Assembly: GCF_017873435.1 (NCBI RefSeq)
Contig: NZ_JAGGKG010000003.1
Location: 281,887-345,886, forward strand
Reading direction: 5' to 3'
Source: Paenibacillus turicensis
GTDB taxonomy: Bacteria; Bacillota; Bacilli; Paenibacillales; Paenibacillaceae
Length of the DNA stretch: 64,000 nucleotides
In this document: positions 1 through 9,246 of the stretch, piece after piece
How the letters are laid out: every line of letters begins with the position of its first letter
Position numbering within the stretch: position 1 is the first letter of the stretch
Made by a program: the position numbers and the translations under genes
Notes under the pieces: model-generated
What the model was told of the DNA's origin: nothing
The model's database searches: none
Seen by the model: only the letters and a program-made list of their open reading frames with translations

Positions 1-2
1 TT

Positions 3-1379
3 GTAACGATGTTTGACTTGTTGGATGATGAGTATATGAAGGAACGTGCATTAGATATTAAGGATGTTGGGAATAGGTTACTAAAGCATTTGTTAGGTAC
101 ACCTGAGGTCACTTTGCCAGCAGATACTAACCCTTACATTTTAGTTGCTCGTGAGCTTTCACCATCACAACTTGTGCATTTAAATCCAAATCATGTACTT
201 GGAATGGTGACTATGGCGGGTGGACTTACTTCGCATTCTGCGATTATGGCTCGTGCATTAGGAATTCCATTAGTTTCTGGTCTAGAAAATAAATTAAGCA
301 AACCGCTAGAAACGGGAGATTTTTTAATTATAGATGGCGGTGAAGGCAAAGTTTTTGTTGATCCAAGTGAGGACATCATCGCACATTATACAGCAATTGC
401 TGAGAATCAAGCGAAGCATAAGGAACAATTGCAAGCATTAGCTACCGTTGATGCTGTAACACAAGATGGCGTTCACATGCACTTAATGGGTAACATTAGC
501 TCGATGAACGATCTGAGACAGGTACTAAAGCATGGAGCAGAGGGTGTTGGACTGTTTCGAACTGAATTTTTATATATGAATCGCGCTGCATTCCCTGAAG
601 AAGAAGAGCAATATGAGGTTTATAAACAAATCACTTTAGCTGCAGAAGGAAGACCTGTCGTTATTCGTACTTTGGATATCGGCGGAGATAAACAGCTTGA
701 ATATTTTGATCTACCTGAGGAAGAAAATCCATTTCTTGGTTATCGAGCCATTCGGATTAGTTTGGATAACAAGGAAATGTTTAAAACGCAATTATGTGCT
801 ATCTTGCGAGCAAGCGACTATGGAAATGTAAAAATCATGTACCCGATGATTTCTTCATTGGAGGAATTAAGGCAAGCTAATGCAATTTTGGAAGAAGCTA
901 AGCGGGATTTAGATCAACGTGGTCTAAAATACAATGTAAACATACAGGTAGGCATTATGATTGAAGTGCCAGCAACGGCACAAATTGCGGATTTGTTAGC
1001 CGCTGAAGTTGATTTCTTTAGTATAGGTACAAATGATCTAGTGCAATACGTGTTAGCGGTGGATCGGATGAACGAAACGATCGCTCATTTATACCGTTGG
1101 TATCATCCAGCTGTGTTAAGAATGTTGCGCCAAACTGTACAAGCAGCGAAGGAGGCAGGGATTCCTGTTAGTGTTTGTGGGGAAATGGCAGGCGATGAGA
1201 AATCTATCCCGATTTGGATGCATCTTGGTGTAGACCACCTCAGTATGTCGCCACAATCCTTGCTAAGAGTGAAGCATAAGGTATTGAATACAAATGCAGC
1301 ACATGTCCGTGAGGTTGGTGCACGCTGTTATCAGCTGTCAACGGCAACGGAGATAGAAAACGAGTTAAATGAAGTCTAA
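3..1379 (+). CDS. ptsI: PTS enzyme I (phosphoenolpyruvate-protein phosphotransferase), 5'-truncated by window edge
   Basis: Enzyme I is the cytoplasmic first component of the sugar phosphotransferase system; it takes phosphate from PEP onto a histidine and hands it to HPr. The frame is open to the window edge, so roughly the first 110 of the usual ~570 residues lie outside. Seen here, counting from the Met at position 9: the swivel-domain motif GGLTSHSAIMARALGIP with the phospho-accepting His at about residue 76, the PEP-barrel motif IGGDKQLEYF, the second family signature FFSIGTNDLVQYVLAVDR, and the catalytic Cys in SVCGEMAGD. All key residues in the visible part are intact. A terminator follows directly. 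ptsH would be expected upstream, outside the window. Confidence 0.97.
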   Translation, partial: VTMFDLLDDEYMKERALDIKDVGNRLLKHLLGTPEVTLPADTNPYILVARELSPSQLVHLNPNHVLGMVTMAGGLTSHSAIMARALGIPLVSGLENKLSKPLETGDFLIIDGGEGKVFVDPSEDIIAHYTAIAENQAKHKEQLQALATVDAVTQDGVHMHLMGNISSMNDLRQVLKHGAEGVGLFRTEFLYMNRAAFPEEEEQYEVYKQITLAAEGRPVVIRTLDIGGDKQLEYFDLPEEENPFLGYRAIRISLDNKEMFKTQLCAILRASDYGNVKIMYPMISSLEELRQANAILEEAKRDLDQRGLKYNVNIQVGIMIEVPATAQIADLLAAEVDFFSIGTNDLVQYVLAVDRMNETIAHLYRWYHPAVLRMLRQTVQAAKEAGIPVSVCGEMAGDEKSIPIWMHLGVDHLSMSPQSLLRVKHKVLNTNAAHVREVGARCYQLSTATEIENELNEV

Positions 1380-1401
1380 TTAGAGTTTTGTGTTTAAAGG
1401 T

Positions 1402-1460
1402 AAAAAGGTAGTGCCTCACTTCTGTATTAGTACAGAGTAGGTACTACCTTTTAAATTTTT
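1402..1460. terminator. Rho-independent terminator, probably bidirectional
   Basis: The arms AAAGGTAGTGCCT and AGGTACTACCTTT pair with one G-T wobble and are followed by T-rich sequence on the plus strand. On the minus strand the hairpin also ends in T-rich DNA. It lies between the convergent ptsI and the DJ-1/PfpI gene. Confidence 0.75.
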
Positions 1461-1473
1461 GAAAATTTTAAAA

Positions 1474-1998
1474 CTATTTTTTAGCTAATGCATCGACTAA
1501 TGCCTTTCCATAAGGCGGAAGGTCAGGTGGACGACGTGCTGAAATAATATGTCCATCTACTACGACAGGCTCATCCTTCCAAATGGCACCGGCATTTTCC
1601 ATATCATCTCGGATTCCTGGCGTAGAGGTAACTGTAACTCCATTTAAAATTTTCGCTGAAATCAACACCCAACCTGCATGACAGATTTGTCCAATCACTT
1701 TCTTTTGTTCATGAAACTCAGAGATTAATGTTAATACTTTTGGGTAACGACGTAACTTATCAGGCGCCCAACCTCCTGGTACAAGAATTCCATCATAATT
1801 TTCCCCATCTATTTCCTCATATGAAAATTGTGCTTCAGCGGGCACACCATATTTTCCAATGTACTTTTTTCCTTTTTCCTGACCAACAAGGTGAACCTCA
1901 GCACCCTCTTCTTGGATGCGATAAATAGGATACCACAACTCTAAATCTTCAAACTCCTCGTCTACAAACGCGATAACCTTCTTACCTGCAAGTCTCAT
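1474..1998 (-). CDS. DJ-1/PfpI family protein (class I glutamine amidotransferase-like)
   Basis: A 174-residue single-domain protein of the PfpI/general stress protein 18 type. Members act as proteases, deglycases or chaperones, and the physiological reaction here cannot be told from sequence. The nucleophile elbow GQICHAGWVL carries the family Cys-His pair, and the N-terminal strand VIAFVDEEFEDLELWYPI is typical. The start at 1998 (MRLAGKK) is chosen because AGGAGG sits at the right distance upstream. An in-frame upstream Met at 2037 has no such site. It stands alone on the minus strand. Confidence 0.88.
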   Translation of the reverse strand: MRLAGKKVIAFVDEEFEDLELWYPIYRIQEEGAEVHLVGQEKGKKYIGKYGVPAEAQFSYEEIDGENYDGILVPGGWAPDKLRRYPKVLTLISEFHEQKKVIGQICHAGWVLISAKILNGVTVTSTPGIRDDMENAGAIWKDEPVVVDGHIISARRPPDLPPYGKALVDALAKK

Positions 1999-2178
1999 AT
2001 TGTAATTCCTCCTATTTGTGGTCTGAAAATACTTCAAATTTTATTGTATCAAAAAGAAAATAAGTTTCAAAATTTTTGTAAAATACTTTACTTGAAAACC
2101 TTTCCAAACCATTATTTCAAATTAACGTATATAATAGAATAGGAACAACTGAACCAAGCATTAAGATGGGGTGAGATT

Positions 2179-2628
2179 GTGTGGAAGTCATGTCATTGTG
2201 GACAAACTATGAATCTAGGTTTCAGATTCGTTATTTCTAAAAATGGAGTTAAACTAAAGCGGGTACCTGTATATGAATGTGAAGCAGGATGCTCATACAT
2301 GCTTCATCCAGCTATTAAGGATGATATGAAACAATTTTTATTAACTTTAAACCAAACAAATAACAAAATTAATTATGAGATTGATTTTACAGAAATGAAT
2401 GAATTTGCTGCTGTATTATGGGAATTATATGAGTCATGGGATGAGGACAGCACTGATAGCTTTGAGATCGCTTTTGAGCACAGATGTGAGGAAAGAATTA
2501 ATTTATTGTTGGACTTATATGGCTATGCTAAGTCTTCAAAGGATGAAGAATGGATGGAAACATTAACAAAACGACTATCTCAATTATCTAAATATGTTAA
2601 TAATATGTTTTTTACTGGCGTAAATTGA
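2179..2628 (+). CDS. Small protein with N-terminal zinc-ribbon-like cysteines, function unknown
   Basis: 149 residues with a GTG start preceded by GATGGGGTGAG. I do not recognise a named family. The N-terminus has Cys5-His-Cys7 and then Cys34-x3-Cys38 (YECEAGCSYM), spaced like the two knuckles of a small zinc ribbon of the YgiT sort. The rest, from about residue 45, is acidic and probably helical, with no membrane segment. It lies 290 bp upstream of ccpA in the same orientation; that spacing does not demand an operon. Existence as a gene is likely from its start signal and codon pattern; function is open. Confidence 0.7.
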   Translation: MWKSCHCGQTMNLGFRFVISKNGVKLKRVPVYECEAGCSYMLHPAIKDDMKQFLLTLNQTNNKINYEIDFTEMNEFAAVLWELYESWDEDSTDSFEIAFEHRCEERINLLLDLYGYAKSSKDEEWMETLTKRLSQLSKYVNNMFFTGVN

Positions 2629-2917
2629 TTATTTTCATGATTTTTCACTGTTTTGAGTTGTTTTTCACTTTGCCTTTTTGTTAAAATATTAGAAGACGTT
2701 AATCATATCGTTAGATTGTCGTATATCCAATTTAACAAAAGGTCAGAGTTACATACAGACACTAACAAACTTTAATTCAAATCAATCTGGTCTGGATAAG
2801 GTGTTTAGATTGCGTAAAGTAATAATTTGTCGTATCATAATTTTAATTGGAACACAGGAACAGACGGAATTTTAACAAAAAATGTAATAAAAATCTATTT
2901 ATAATGGAGCGAATAAC

Positions 2918-3922
2918 GTGACGGTTACCATTTATGATGTGGCACGTGAAGCAGGTGTCTCAATGGCTACAGTTTCCCGGGTTGTTAACAATAACCCGAA
3001 CGTGAAACCACAGACACGAAAAAAGGTATATGAAGCAATTGAGCGTTTGGGCTATCGTCCAAATGCTGTTGCAAGAGGGTTAGCAAGTAAAAAGACAACG
3101 ACAGTTGGCGTAGTTATACCTGATATCTCCAATTCGATCCTAGCAGAAATTGCTCGGGGAATTGAAGATATTGCAAACATGTATCACTATAATATTATTT
3201 TGTGTAATGCGGATAAGAAAAAAGAAAAAGAAATTAGAGTTATTAATACGCTGCTGGAGAAGCAGGTGGATGGATTATTATTTATGGGTGGGGCTGTAAC
3301 TGAAGAGCACATTCAAGCCTTTAAAACCTCTTCTGTTCCAATCGTATTATGTGCAACAAGTGACGAGCAGGGGGAGATCCCTTCTGTTGATATCGATCAT
3401 GAAGCTGCTGCATTTGATGCAGTAAGTACATTGATACGTCATGGACACACACATATTGCGATGATCAGCGGCACACTTCAAGATCCTGCAAATGGTTTTG
3501 CTCGTTTCCAAGGTTACAAACGTGCACTCGAAACAAACGGGATTACTTACCAAGAGGATTTAGTTCGTATTGGTAATTACCGTTATGAATCTGGTGTGGA
3601 AGCGATGAAATATTTCCTTGGATTAAAAAATCGTCCGACTGCAATATTTGCAGCAACAGATGAGATGGCAATTGGTGCGATCCATAGCATTCAGGATGAA
3701 GGCTTGAAGGTTCCAGAAGATTTCTCAATTATTAGTGTAGATAATATTCGTATGGCTTCAATGGTGCGACCACAATTAACGACGGTAGCGCAACCGATGT
3801 ACGATCTTGGTGCAGTAGCGATGCGTTTGTTAACAAAACTAATGAAAAAAGAAACAGTTGAGAATCCACGCGTAATTTTACCGCATGAGACGATTTTACG
3901 GTTATCTGTAAGTCACCTTTAA
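2918..3922 (+). CDS. ccpA: Catabolite control protein A (LacI family)
   Basis: 334-residue LacI-type regulator that, with Ser-phosphorylated HPr as corepressor, binds cre sites and controls carbon catabolite genes. The N-terminal helix-turn-helix [20 protein letters not shown] occupies residues 3-22, the hinge helix ([13 protein letters not shown]) about 47-60, and the periplasmic-binding-protein fold the rest ([10 protein letters not shown] through [16 protein letters not shown]). GTG start with an upstream GGAGCG. The same window holds ptsI and an HPr-like protein that keeps the serine phosphorylation site. No cre site was recognised in its 289-bp upstream gap. Confidence 0.95.
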   Translation: MTVTIYDVAREAGVSMATVSRVVNNNPNVKPQTRKKVYEAIERLGYRPNAVARGLASKKTTTVGVVIPDISNSILAEIARGIEDIANMYHYNIILCNADKKKEKEIRVINTLLEKQVDGLLFMGGAVTEEHIQAFKTSSVPIVLCATSDEQGEIPSVDIDHEAAAFDAVSTLIRHGHTHIAMISGTLQDPANGFARFQGYKRALETNGITYQEDLVRIGNYRYESGVEAMKYFLGLKNRPTAIFAATDEMAIGAIHSIQDEGLKVPEDFSIISVDNIRMASMVRPQLTTVAQPMYDLGAVAMRLLTKLMKKETVENPRVILPHETILRLSVSHL

Positions 3923-3972
3923 TTTTGTTGTTTACTATATACAATAGATTAGATATGAAAAGGTTTAACAAG

Positions 3973-4000
3973 AAAAAGCACCAGTAATGGTGCTTTTTTT
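3973..4000 (+). terminator. Rho-independent terminator after ccpA
   Basis: The perfect stem AAAAGCACCA / TGGTGCTTTT with a GTAA loop ends in a run of T. Confidence 0.9.
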
Positions 4001-4023
4001 GAGAATATGGAGGAGAAATAGCA

Positions 4024-4725
4024 ATGGCAAAAAAAATAGGATTAATTGGAGCAATGGACGAGGAATTAGCTTTGTTGCTTAAGCAGGTCGAGAATCAACA
4101 GAAGCAAATTTTTGCTGACAGTGAATTTATTACGGGTACATACTTTGGGCATGATGTAGTTGTGTGTAAATCAGGTATTGGAAAAGTTAATGCCGCGATA
4201 AATACGCAAATTTTAATTGATCGTTTTGCTGTTGAAAATGTAATCTTTACTGGGGTTGCTGGTGCGGCTGACCCATCTTTAAACATTGGTGATATCGTGA
4301 TCTCATCTTCCTGCCAACAACACGATATGGATGCAAGTGCACTTGGGTACAAGGTGGGTGAAACCCCTGATCAGGAGGTATCTGATTTCCCTGCTGATCC
4401 AGCCCTGATTAAGCTAGCAGAGCAAAGCTGTCTACAGCTTGGAGCAGACTGCCATTACATTATTGGACGTGTACTTTCAGGTGATCAATTTATTTCAGAT
4501 AAGGCGATCGTTAGTAAACTTCATGATACATTTGGAGGGGCATGTGTAGAAATGGAAGGGGCTTCTGTTGCGCAGGTATGTCATCGTAATCAAGTTCCTT
4601 ATGTTGTCATTCGCTCAATGTCAGATAAAGCAGATAATTCCGCACATATGAACTATCCTGAATTTGTTGTTATTGCGGCTGACCGTTCCTTTGAAATTAT
4701 ACAAGGAATATTTAAACAGTTATAG
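4024..4725 (+). CDS. mtnN: 5'-methylthioadenosine/S-adenosylhomocysteine nucleosidase
   Basis: 233 residues, the full family length. It hydrolyses MTA and SAH to adenine plus the thioribose compounds in methionine salvage and the activated methyl cycle. Family motifs: N-terminal GLIGAMDEELALL with the catalytic acid region, SGIGKVNAA, FTGVAGAADPSLNIGDIVIS, VEMEGASVAQVC with the substrate-binding Glu, and the catalytic Asp in SMSDKAD. GGAGG lies 11 bp before the ATG. It is separated from ccpA by a terminator, so it probably has its own transcription. Confidence 0.96.
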   Translation: MAKKIGLIGAMDEELALLLKQVENQQKQIFADSEFITGTYFGHDVVVCKSGIGKVNAAINTQILIDRFAVENVIFTGVAGAADPSLNIGDIVISSSCQQHDMDASALGYKVGETPDQEVSDFPADPALIKLAEQSCLQLGADCHYIIGRVLSGDQFISDKAIVSKLHDTFGGACVEMEGASVAQVCHRNQVPYVVIRSMSDKADNSAHMNYPEFVVIAADRSFEIIQGIFKQL

Positions 4726-4775
4726 TAGAGTAAAATGTTGAGATTCCCCAATATCAATTTTATTTTCTAAATAAA

Positions 4776-4812
4776 AAGAAGCTGCCTTCGACCTTCGAGG
4801 CAGCTTTTTTTT
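4776..4812. terminator. Rho-independent terminator between convergent genes
   Basis: AAGCTGCC / GGCAGCTT, extended by TCGA/TCGA inside the loop, with an A-run on the left and a T-run on the right. It can serve both mtnN and the PBP gene. Confidence 0.9.
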
Positions 4813-4817
4813 ATATC

Positions 4818-7800
4818 TTATTTCTGAAATTGTACACCCTTTGATCCAAATGACTCTCCAGAAGCATTAACAGCAGTAACCTTAATCCAGCCTTGCTGTG
4901 CTTCTGATACGATCGCATAGGAGTTATTGCTTGTTGTAGCTACTTTGGTATACGTGCCATCGGCACTATCAGACATATAGATATTGTATTCTGTTGCGGT
5001 ATTGCTAGCATTCCAGCTCACCGTTAAGCCATTGATACTCACGTTATTTGGCATAGCCGGCACTTGGTTTGGATCACTATCAGGATTGTTTGGCTCTTGT
5101 TGTCCTTGCCCTCCTGAAGTGCCAGCAATTGCACTTGGTGCAGATTCGTTACCCGCCACATCTACTGCAGTCACATAATAGCTGTAGCTGGCGTTAGAAG
5201 AACCAGATGCAATGGAATTTGCATCTCCAACTAGTGATGTATTCCCTGTATACTCAAATGTACCGCCATTAACAGAGCGATACAGACGATAACCAACGAC
5301 ATCCTTCTCAGGACTGCTACTGAAGGTGACTGTCGAGCCAGATACCCTTACATTCGATGGAGCGGATGGAGCACGACCATCATCACCACGAGGGTCTGTC
5401 TTATAAGGTGCGTCTTCTTTCGCATCTTTAGGAATGTAATAGCTAATATCTCGATGAGATGACATGTATCTGAACGCCTTTTGGAGTTCTTCAACGAGTT
5501 CTTTAATTGGTTTTTCACGTTTCATAACCACTTTTTCACGTACCATATCAGAAGGAGTAATTTCCAGTGGGATATAGTTAACACCCTCATACGTCACGTA
5601 TTTCGCACGTACTAGCACATCTTCAGTTGTTTTAGGTACAAATTTAGCATTAAAAATATCTGTGACCAGATTGCCACCGGTTAGAGCACTTGGTAGCTTA
5701 CCGCTATAACCAGATACAGTGCGTGTAACGATACCATCCGGTTTATTAAACTTACTTGTTTTAAATAAATCTTTATTACTCTCTGTAACCTCATTCATAA
5801 CACGTGCCCAAATGGAACGAGCTCTAGATCTGCCATCTTTAGATAACGTATTAATAGGTTCCTTGTACCCAACCCATACACCTAAGGAGACATCAGGCGT
5901 ATAGCCCATAAACCACACATCAGCGTAGTTTTGTGTCGAACCGGTTTTACCCACAACTGGGATTTTACCATACTGTTTAAAGTCTGATTTAATGGATTTA
6001 CCCGTTCCGCTAGTCACTACAGTCCGAAGCATATCTGTCATTAAGTAAGCAGACTGCTCTGAAAAGACGCGCTGGGGTTCAAGTTTATGCTTATATATAA
6101 CATTACCCTTTAGATCTGTTATTTTTTCAATCATATATGAATCATTAAATTGTCCGCCATTCGCAATTGAGCTATAGGCATTTGTTAATTCTTCAACCGT
6201 CACACCATATCTTAGTCCACCTAAAACGCCTGTTTGAGCCTGATAGTCATTTTTGTCGATCGTTGTAATTCCAAGCTTCTTAGAGAAATCCCATGCCTTT
6301 TCAATTCCTAATACCTGATTAAAAATTTTAAGTGCTGGAACGTTTCGTGATTCATTTAATGCAGTACGGGCAGTCACTAAGCCCTTGTAGCCACCACTTG
6401 CATTACCAGGAATATGATAACTCGTATTTGAGTTTTTCAATATGATTGGCGAATCATCGATCACGCTTGCTGGTTGAATTAAACCAAGCTCGATTGCAGG
6501 TAGATAGGCAGCGATCGTTTTCATGGTTGAACCTGGCTGTCTAACCATTTGTGTCGCATAATTCATCTGCTCGGTGTAAAAATCACGACCTTCAATCATT
6601 CCTAAAATTGCACCGGTTTTATTATCAATCATCGTTGCAGCGACCTGCTCAAGTCCCTTCTTTTTATCGTTAGGGCTGAAGTTCTTGGCATTTTCGGACA
6701 CTTTATGCATCGATTTGTACACTTTAGGATCTATCGTTGTATACACCAGATAACCACTACTTAAAAGCTGTTGTCGTCCTTCCTCAAGCAATTGAGGATT
6801 TTTGGCGATTTGCTCCTTGCTTAGATCAGGATTATTCATCTGAGCAATCACTAGTGCCCCTTGACGTTCTGTTTCCATCATTAAATAAGGATACGTTTCA
6901 TATGCTTTTTTTGTTTTAGGTGCTAATGAAGCTTTAATATCAAAGGCTAACGCCTCGTTATATTGTTCATTACTAATCTTTTTCTCTTCAAGCATACGTT
7001 GTAATACTAATTTTTGGCGCTTTATTGCACGATTAAAAGCAACTTCATTAAATTCCCCTTTACCATTAAACGCAGAATAGGAGGAGGGAAGCTGAGGTAA
7101 CCCTGCTAAATAGGCTGACTGAGCAATATTCAGATCATTTAAACCAGCATTAAAAATCCCTTTGGCTGCTGCCTTAATTCCGTAAACCTGAGAGCCACTA
7201 ACTCCATTACCAAAAGGTACTTTATTCAAATAAGCAGTAATAATTTCTGGTTTACTTAAAAAGCGCTCTAGACGAAGTGAGAGTAAAATTTCTTTAATTT
7301 TACGGTTATCCGTCCGATCAAGATTAAGGAATACACGACGAGCTAGCTGTTGAGTTAAAGTACTTCCTCCAGTTTGCACGTTTTCTTTAAGTACCCGTTG
7401 TTTAATTGCACGCATGGTTCCGTTAAAATCTATACCAGGGTGCTCCATAAAATTGTTGTCTTCGATTGCGATGACGGCATCAATTACAGTCTGCGGAATT
7501 TCCTTGTGGGAAACTGGGCGACGATCTTCTTCTGTTCGAAGCTGCCCGATTGCGGAACCATCACGAAAGTAGGCAAAACCTGTCATTTCATTATGATTAA
7601 TTTTTTCCAGAATATCCGCACGTGAACGTACAGGTTCATCAAAAACTACAGAGGATACGTAGCCAAATACGGCACCCCCAACAAATAAAATTCCAGCAAA
7701 AACAAATAAGGTTAAATAACCAAGGATTGACCAGACTAGTTTTCCTCGTCTACGTTTGGGAGCTTCGTGTTTCCCAGTTCGCCTTATTTTATTTTTGTCA

Positions 7801-7823
7801 GAATTTGTATCATTTTCTACCAT
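4818..7823 (-). CDS. Class A penicillin-binding protein (PBP1A type) with two C-terminal fibronectin III domains
   Basis: 1001-residue membrane-anchored peptidoglycan synthase. A basic cytoplasmic tail is followed by one membrane segment at about residues 30-55. The glycosyltransferase 51 domain (about 80-260) has the catalytic Glu121 in IEDNNFMEHPG and the GGSTLTQQLARR motif. The transpeptidase domain (about 390-680) has S432-T-M-K435, S492-R-N and K626-T-G. Residues ~818-905 and ~925-1000 form two FN3-like repeats joined by a Pro/Gln/Asn-rich linker, adding about 180 residues beyond the core enzyme. AAAGGAGG is well placed before the ATG. It is transcribed in the same direction as rpsD but starts beyond the rpsD terminator. 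Which B. subtilis paralogue it corresponds to is not decided. Confidence 0.95.
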   Translation of the reverse strand: MVENDTNSDKNKIRRTGKHEAPKRRRGKLVWSILGYLTLFVFAGILFVGGAVFGYVSSVVFDEPVRSRADILEKINHNEMTGFAYFRDGSAIGQLRTEEDRRPVSHKEIPQTVIDAVIAIEDNNFMEHPGIDFNGTMRAIKQRVLKENVQTGGSTLTQQLARRVFLNLDRTDNRKIKEILLSLRLERFLSKPEIITAYLNKVPFGNGVSGSQVYGIKAAAKGIFNAGLNDLNIAQSAYLAGLPQLPSSYSAFNGKGEFNEVAFNRAIKRQKLVLQRMLEEKKISNEQYNEALAFDIKASLAPKTKKAYETYPYLMMETERQGALVIAQMNNPDLSKEQIAKNPQLLEEGRQQLLSSGYLVYTTIDPKVYKSMHKVSENAKNFSPNDKKKGLEQVAATMIDNKTGAILGMIEGRDFYTEQMNYATQMVRQPGSTMKTIAAYLPAIELGLIQPASVIDDSPIILKNSNTSYHIPGNASGGYKGLVTARTALNESRNVPALKIFNQVLGIEKAWDFSKKLGITTIDKNDYQAQTGVLGGLRYGVTVEELTNAYSSIANGGQFNDSYMIEKITDLKGNVIYKHKLEPQRVFSEQSAYLMTDMLRTVVTSGTGKSIKSDFKQYGKIPVVGKTGSTQNYADVWFMGYTPDVSLGVWVGYKEPINTLSKDGRSRARSIWARVMNEVTESNKDLFKTSKFNKPDGIVTRTVSGYSGKLPSALTGGNLVTDIFNAKFVPKTTEDVLVRAKYVTYEGVNYIPLEITPSDMVREKVVMKREKPIKELVEELQKAFRYMSSHRDISYYIPKDAKEDAPYKTDPRGDDGRAPSAPSNVRVSGSTVTFSSSPEKDVVGYRLYRSVNGGTFEYTGNTSLVGDANSIASGSSNASYSYYVTAVDVAGNESAPSAIAGTSGGQGQQEPNNPDSDPNQVPAMPNNVSINGLTVSWNASNTATEYNIYMSDSADGTYTKVATTSNNSYAIVSEAQQGWIKVTAVNASGESFGSKGVQFQK

Positions 7824-8123
7824 GAGAAGCCTCCTTTTAACAGCAACATTATAGCATAAAATGAGACATCTGAAACGTTTTTAAGGTCATGATCAGCAAA
7901 AAACAGTCCTAAATTACTGCTACAATTATTTTTTTGCATAATATTAAATGCTCGATGGCCCTATAGGTCTATACTCCTAAACAGTATAACTAGAATTTAC
8001 GAAGCTATGTAAAAGTAACGAATTATAATTAAATAATGTTGCATAAACATAAAATAGATAGAGCTCAATAAAAAAACAATCGCTCTAAAGAGCGACTGTT
8101 TTTTCAAGCTGTCTCCGTTAATA
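7824..8123. other. Intergenic region, no gene seen apart from the rpsD terminator
   Basis: About 300 bp of AT-rich DNA between the PBP start and the rpsD stop, both on the minus strand. Apart from the terminator at 8070-8105 no open frame with a start signal and no strong promoter was recognised. The PBP promoter must lie here. Confidence 0.5.
8070..8105 (-). terminator. Rho-independent terminator of rpsD
   Basis: Read on the minus strand: AACAGTCGCTC / GAGCGATTGTT around a TTTA loop, followed by a T-run, directly after the rpsD stop codon. Confidence 0.9.
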
Positions 8124-8723
8124 TTAACGGTTGTAGAATTCGACGATTTGTTTTTCGTCAATTTCTTGAGACAATTCAGCACGTTCAGGTAAACGAATAA
8201 ATTTACCTTCCATTGCTGCTTCATTAAACTCAATATAAGCTGCAAGATGTACGCGGTTTTCAATGGCTTCCTTGATAGAAGAAAGACCGCGGCTTCTTTC
8301 ACGAAGACCAATTACATCACCAACACTTAAACGGTAAGAAGCAATGTCAACTTTTTTGCCATTAACAGTAACATGACCATGAGATACCAACTGACGAGCA
8401 CCTGCACGAGAGTTAGCGAAGCCAAGACGGTAAACAAGGTTGTCCAAACGGCTTTCAAGCAAGATCATGAAGTTTTCACCAGCGATACCTGGCATTTTTT
8501 GTGCTTTAGCAAACAAAGTGCGGAATTGCTTTTCGCCTAAACCGTACATGTGACGCAATTTTTGTTTTTCTTGTAGCTGCATACCGTAGTTGCTAAGCTT
8601 TCTACGTTGAGTAGGACCATGTTGTCCTGGAGGGAATGCTCTTTTCAAGTCTTTGCCATTGCCGCTCAAGGAAATTCCAAGGCGACGGCTTAATTTAAAT
8701 TTAGGACCAGTGTAACGTGCCAT
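8124..8723 (-). CDS. rpsD: 30S ribosomal protein S4
   Basis: 199 residues, full length for bacilli. S4 binds the 5' domain of 16S rRNA and nucleates 30S assembly. It starts [19 protein letters not shown], and the S4 RNA-binding domain (about residues 90-155) contains [20 protein letters not shown] and [13 protein letters not shown]. The zinc-binding Cys cluster of some S4 proteins is absent, as in B. subtilis. It is monocistronic with its own terminator and a long structured leader, as expected for a gene known in B. subtilis to be repressed by its own product through the leader RNA. Confidence 0.98.
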   Translation of the reverse strand: MARYTGPKFKLSRRLGISLSGNGKDLKRAFPPGQHGPTQRRKLSNYGMQLQEKQKLRHMYGLGEKQFRTLFAKAQKMPGIAGENFMILLESRLDNLVYRLGFANSRAGARQLVSHGHVTVNGKKVDIASYRLSVGDVIGLRERSRGLSSIKEAIENRVHLAAYIEFNEAAMEGKFIRLPERAELSQEIDEKQIVEFYNR

Positions 8724-8922
8724 TGTATAGGTAGACTCCTTTAAAAATAATTTTAGTGGTAGGGTTCTACTTGCGTTCGTTTTTGTTTACTGAGCGATGG
8801 GATAGATAAATTCGCCCAACTAACACGAAAGTTCAGCCGCTGTCGTGTCAGCAACAAAATACAAGAGGGTGCCGCATGCGTTACGCCCTAATAAGACTCT
8901 ATCCAGTCTTTATCAACAATAA
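8724..8922 (-). promoter_or_regulatory. Probable rpsD leader RNA (S4 autoregulation candidate)
   Basis: About 200 nt of transcribed leader is implied by the promoter at 8923-8952. On the minus strand it contains a perfect hairpin AAGACT-GGATAG-AGTCTT (8893-8910) and an ACACGA / TCGTGT stem within 8822-8850, then AAGGAGTCTACCTATACA before the rpsD ATG. Autogenous control of rpsD by S4 binding to the leader is established in B. subtilis. That this leader does the same is inference; I could not match it base by base to the known structure. Confidence 0.5.
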
Positions 8923-8952
8923 ATTCTAACCGAAAGGTAGGTGTAAAGTCAA
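8923..8952 (-). promoter_or_regulatory. Sigma-A-type promoter of rpsD
   Basis: On the minus strand TTGACT (8947-8952) and TAGAAT (8923-8928) are separated by 18 bp. It is the best match to the consensus upstream of rpsD. Confidence 0.65.
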
Positions 8953-9246
8953 GGGGAGAGCTTGGAAAATAATTTGAATTTTTTGTTTAAAAAAGATAGC
9001 TTTTGTCGATAGGTCTTTTTTCCTAAAAAATTTCTCCAAATTAAGGGAAAATGATGCAAATCCCTTATTATAATAGTAATATAAACATATGGGTCAATTT
9101 TCATAATTCGTATGCACATCAATTGATTCGTAACTACGATGAGAATTTGGCAGGCAAAGTTTTATGTAGTGCTTTCGATAAATTACACAAAAGGCTTGGA
9201 ACGTAGTTAGTCACTGCTTACAAATAGGAGTGAGAAGGAGCTTTTT
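8953..9246. other. Divergent intergenic region upstream of the GGDEF gene
   Basis: AT-rich DNA. A TATAAT-like box near 9069 (TTATTATAATAG) could serve the rightward gene, but no good -35 box is at 17 bp. I looked for a GEMM-type c-di-GMP riboswitch and did not find one. Confidence 0.35.

Noticed and set aside
7997..8311. Minus-strand 104-codon frame overlapping the rpsD 3' end
   Set aside because: It lies in another frame of rpsD and crosses the terminator, without a ribosome site.
8953..9246. c-di-GMP riboswitch upstream of the GGDEF gene
   Set aside because: No GEMM-type core motif was recognised; only AT-rich sequence and weak promoter-like boxes.
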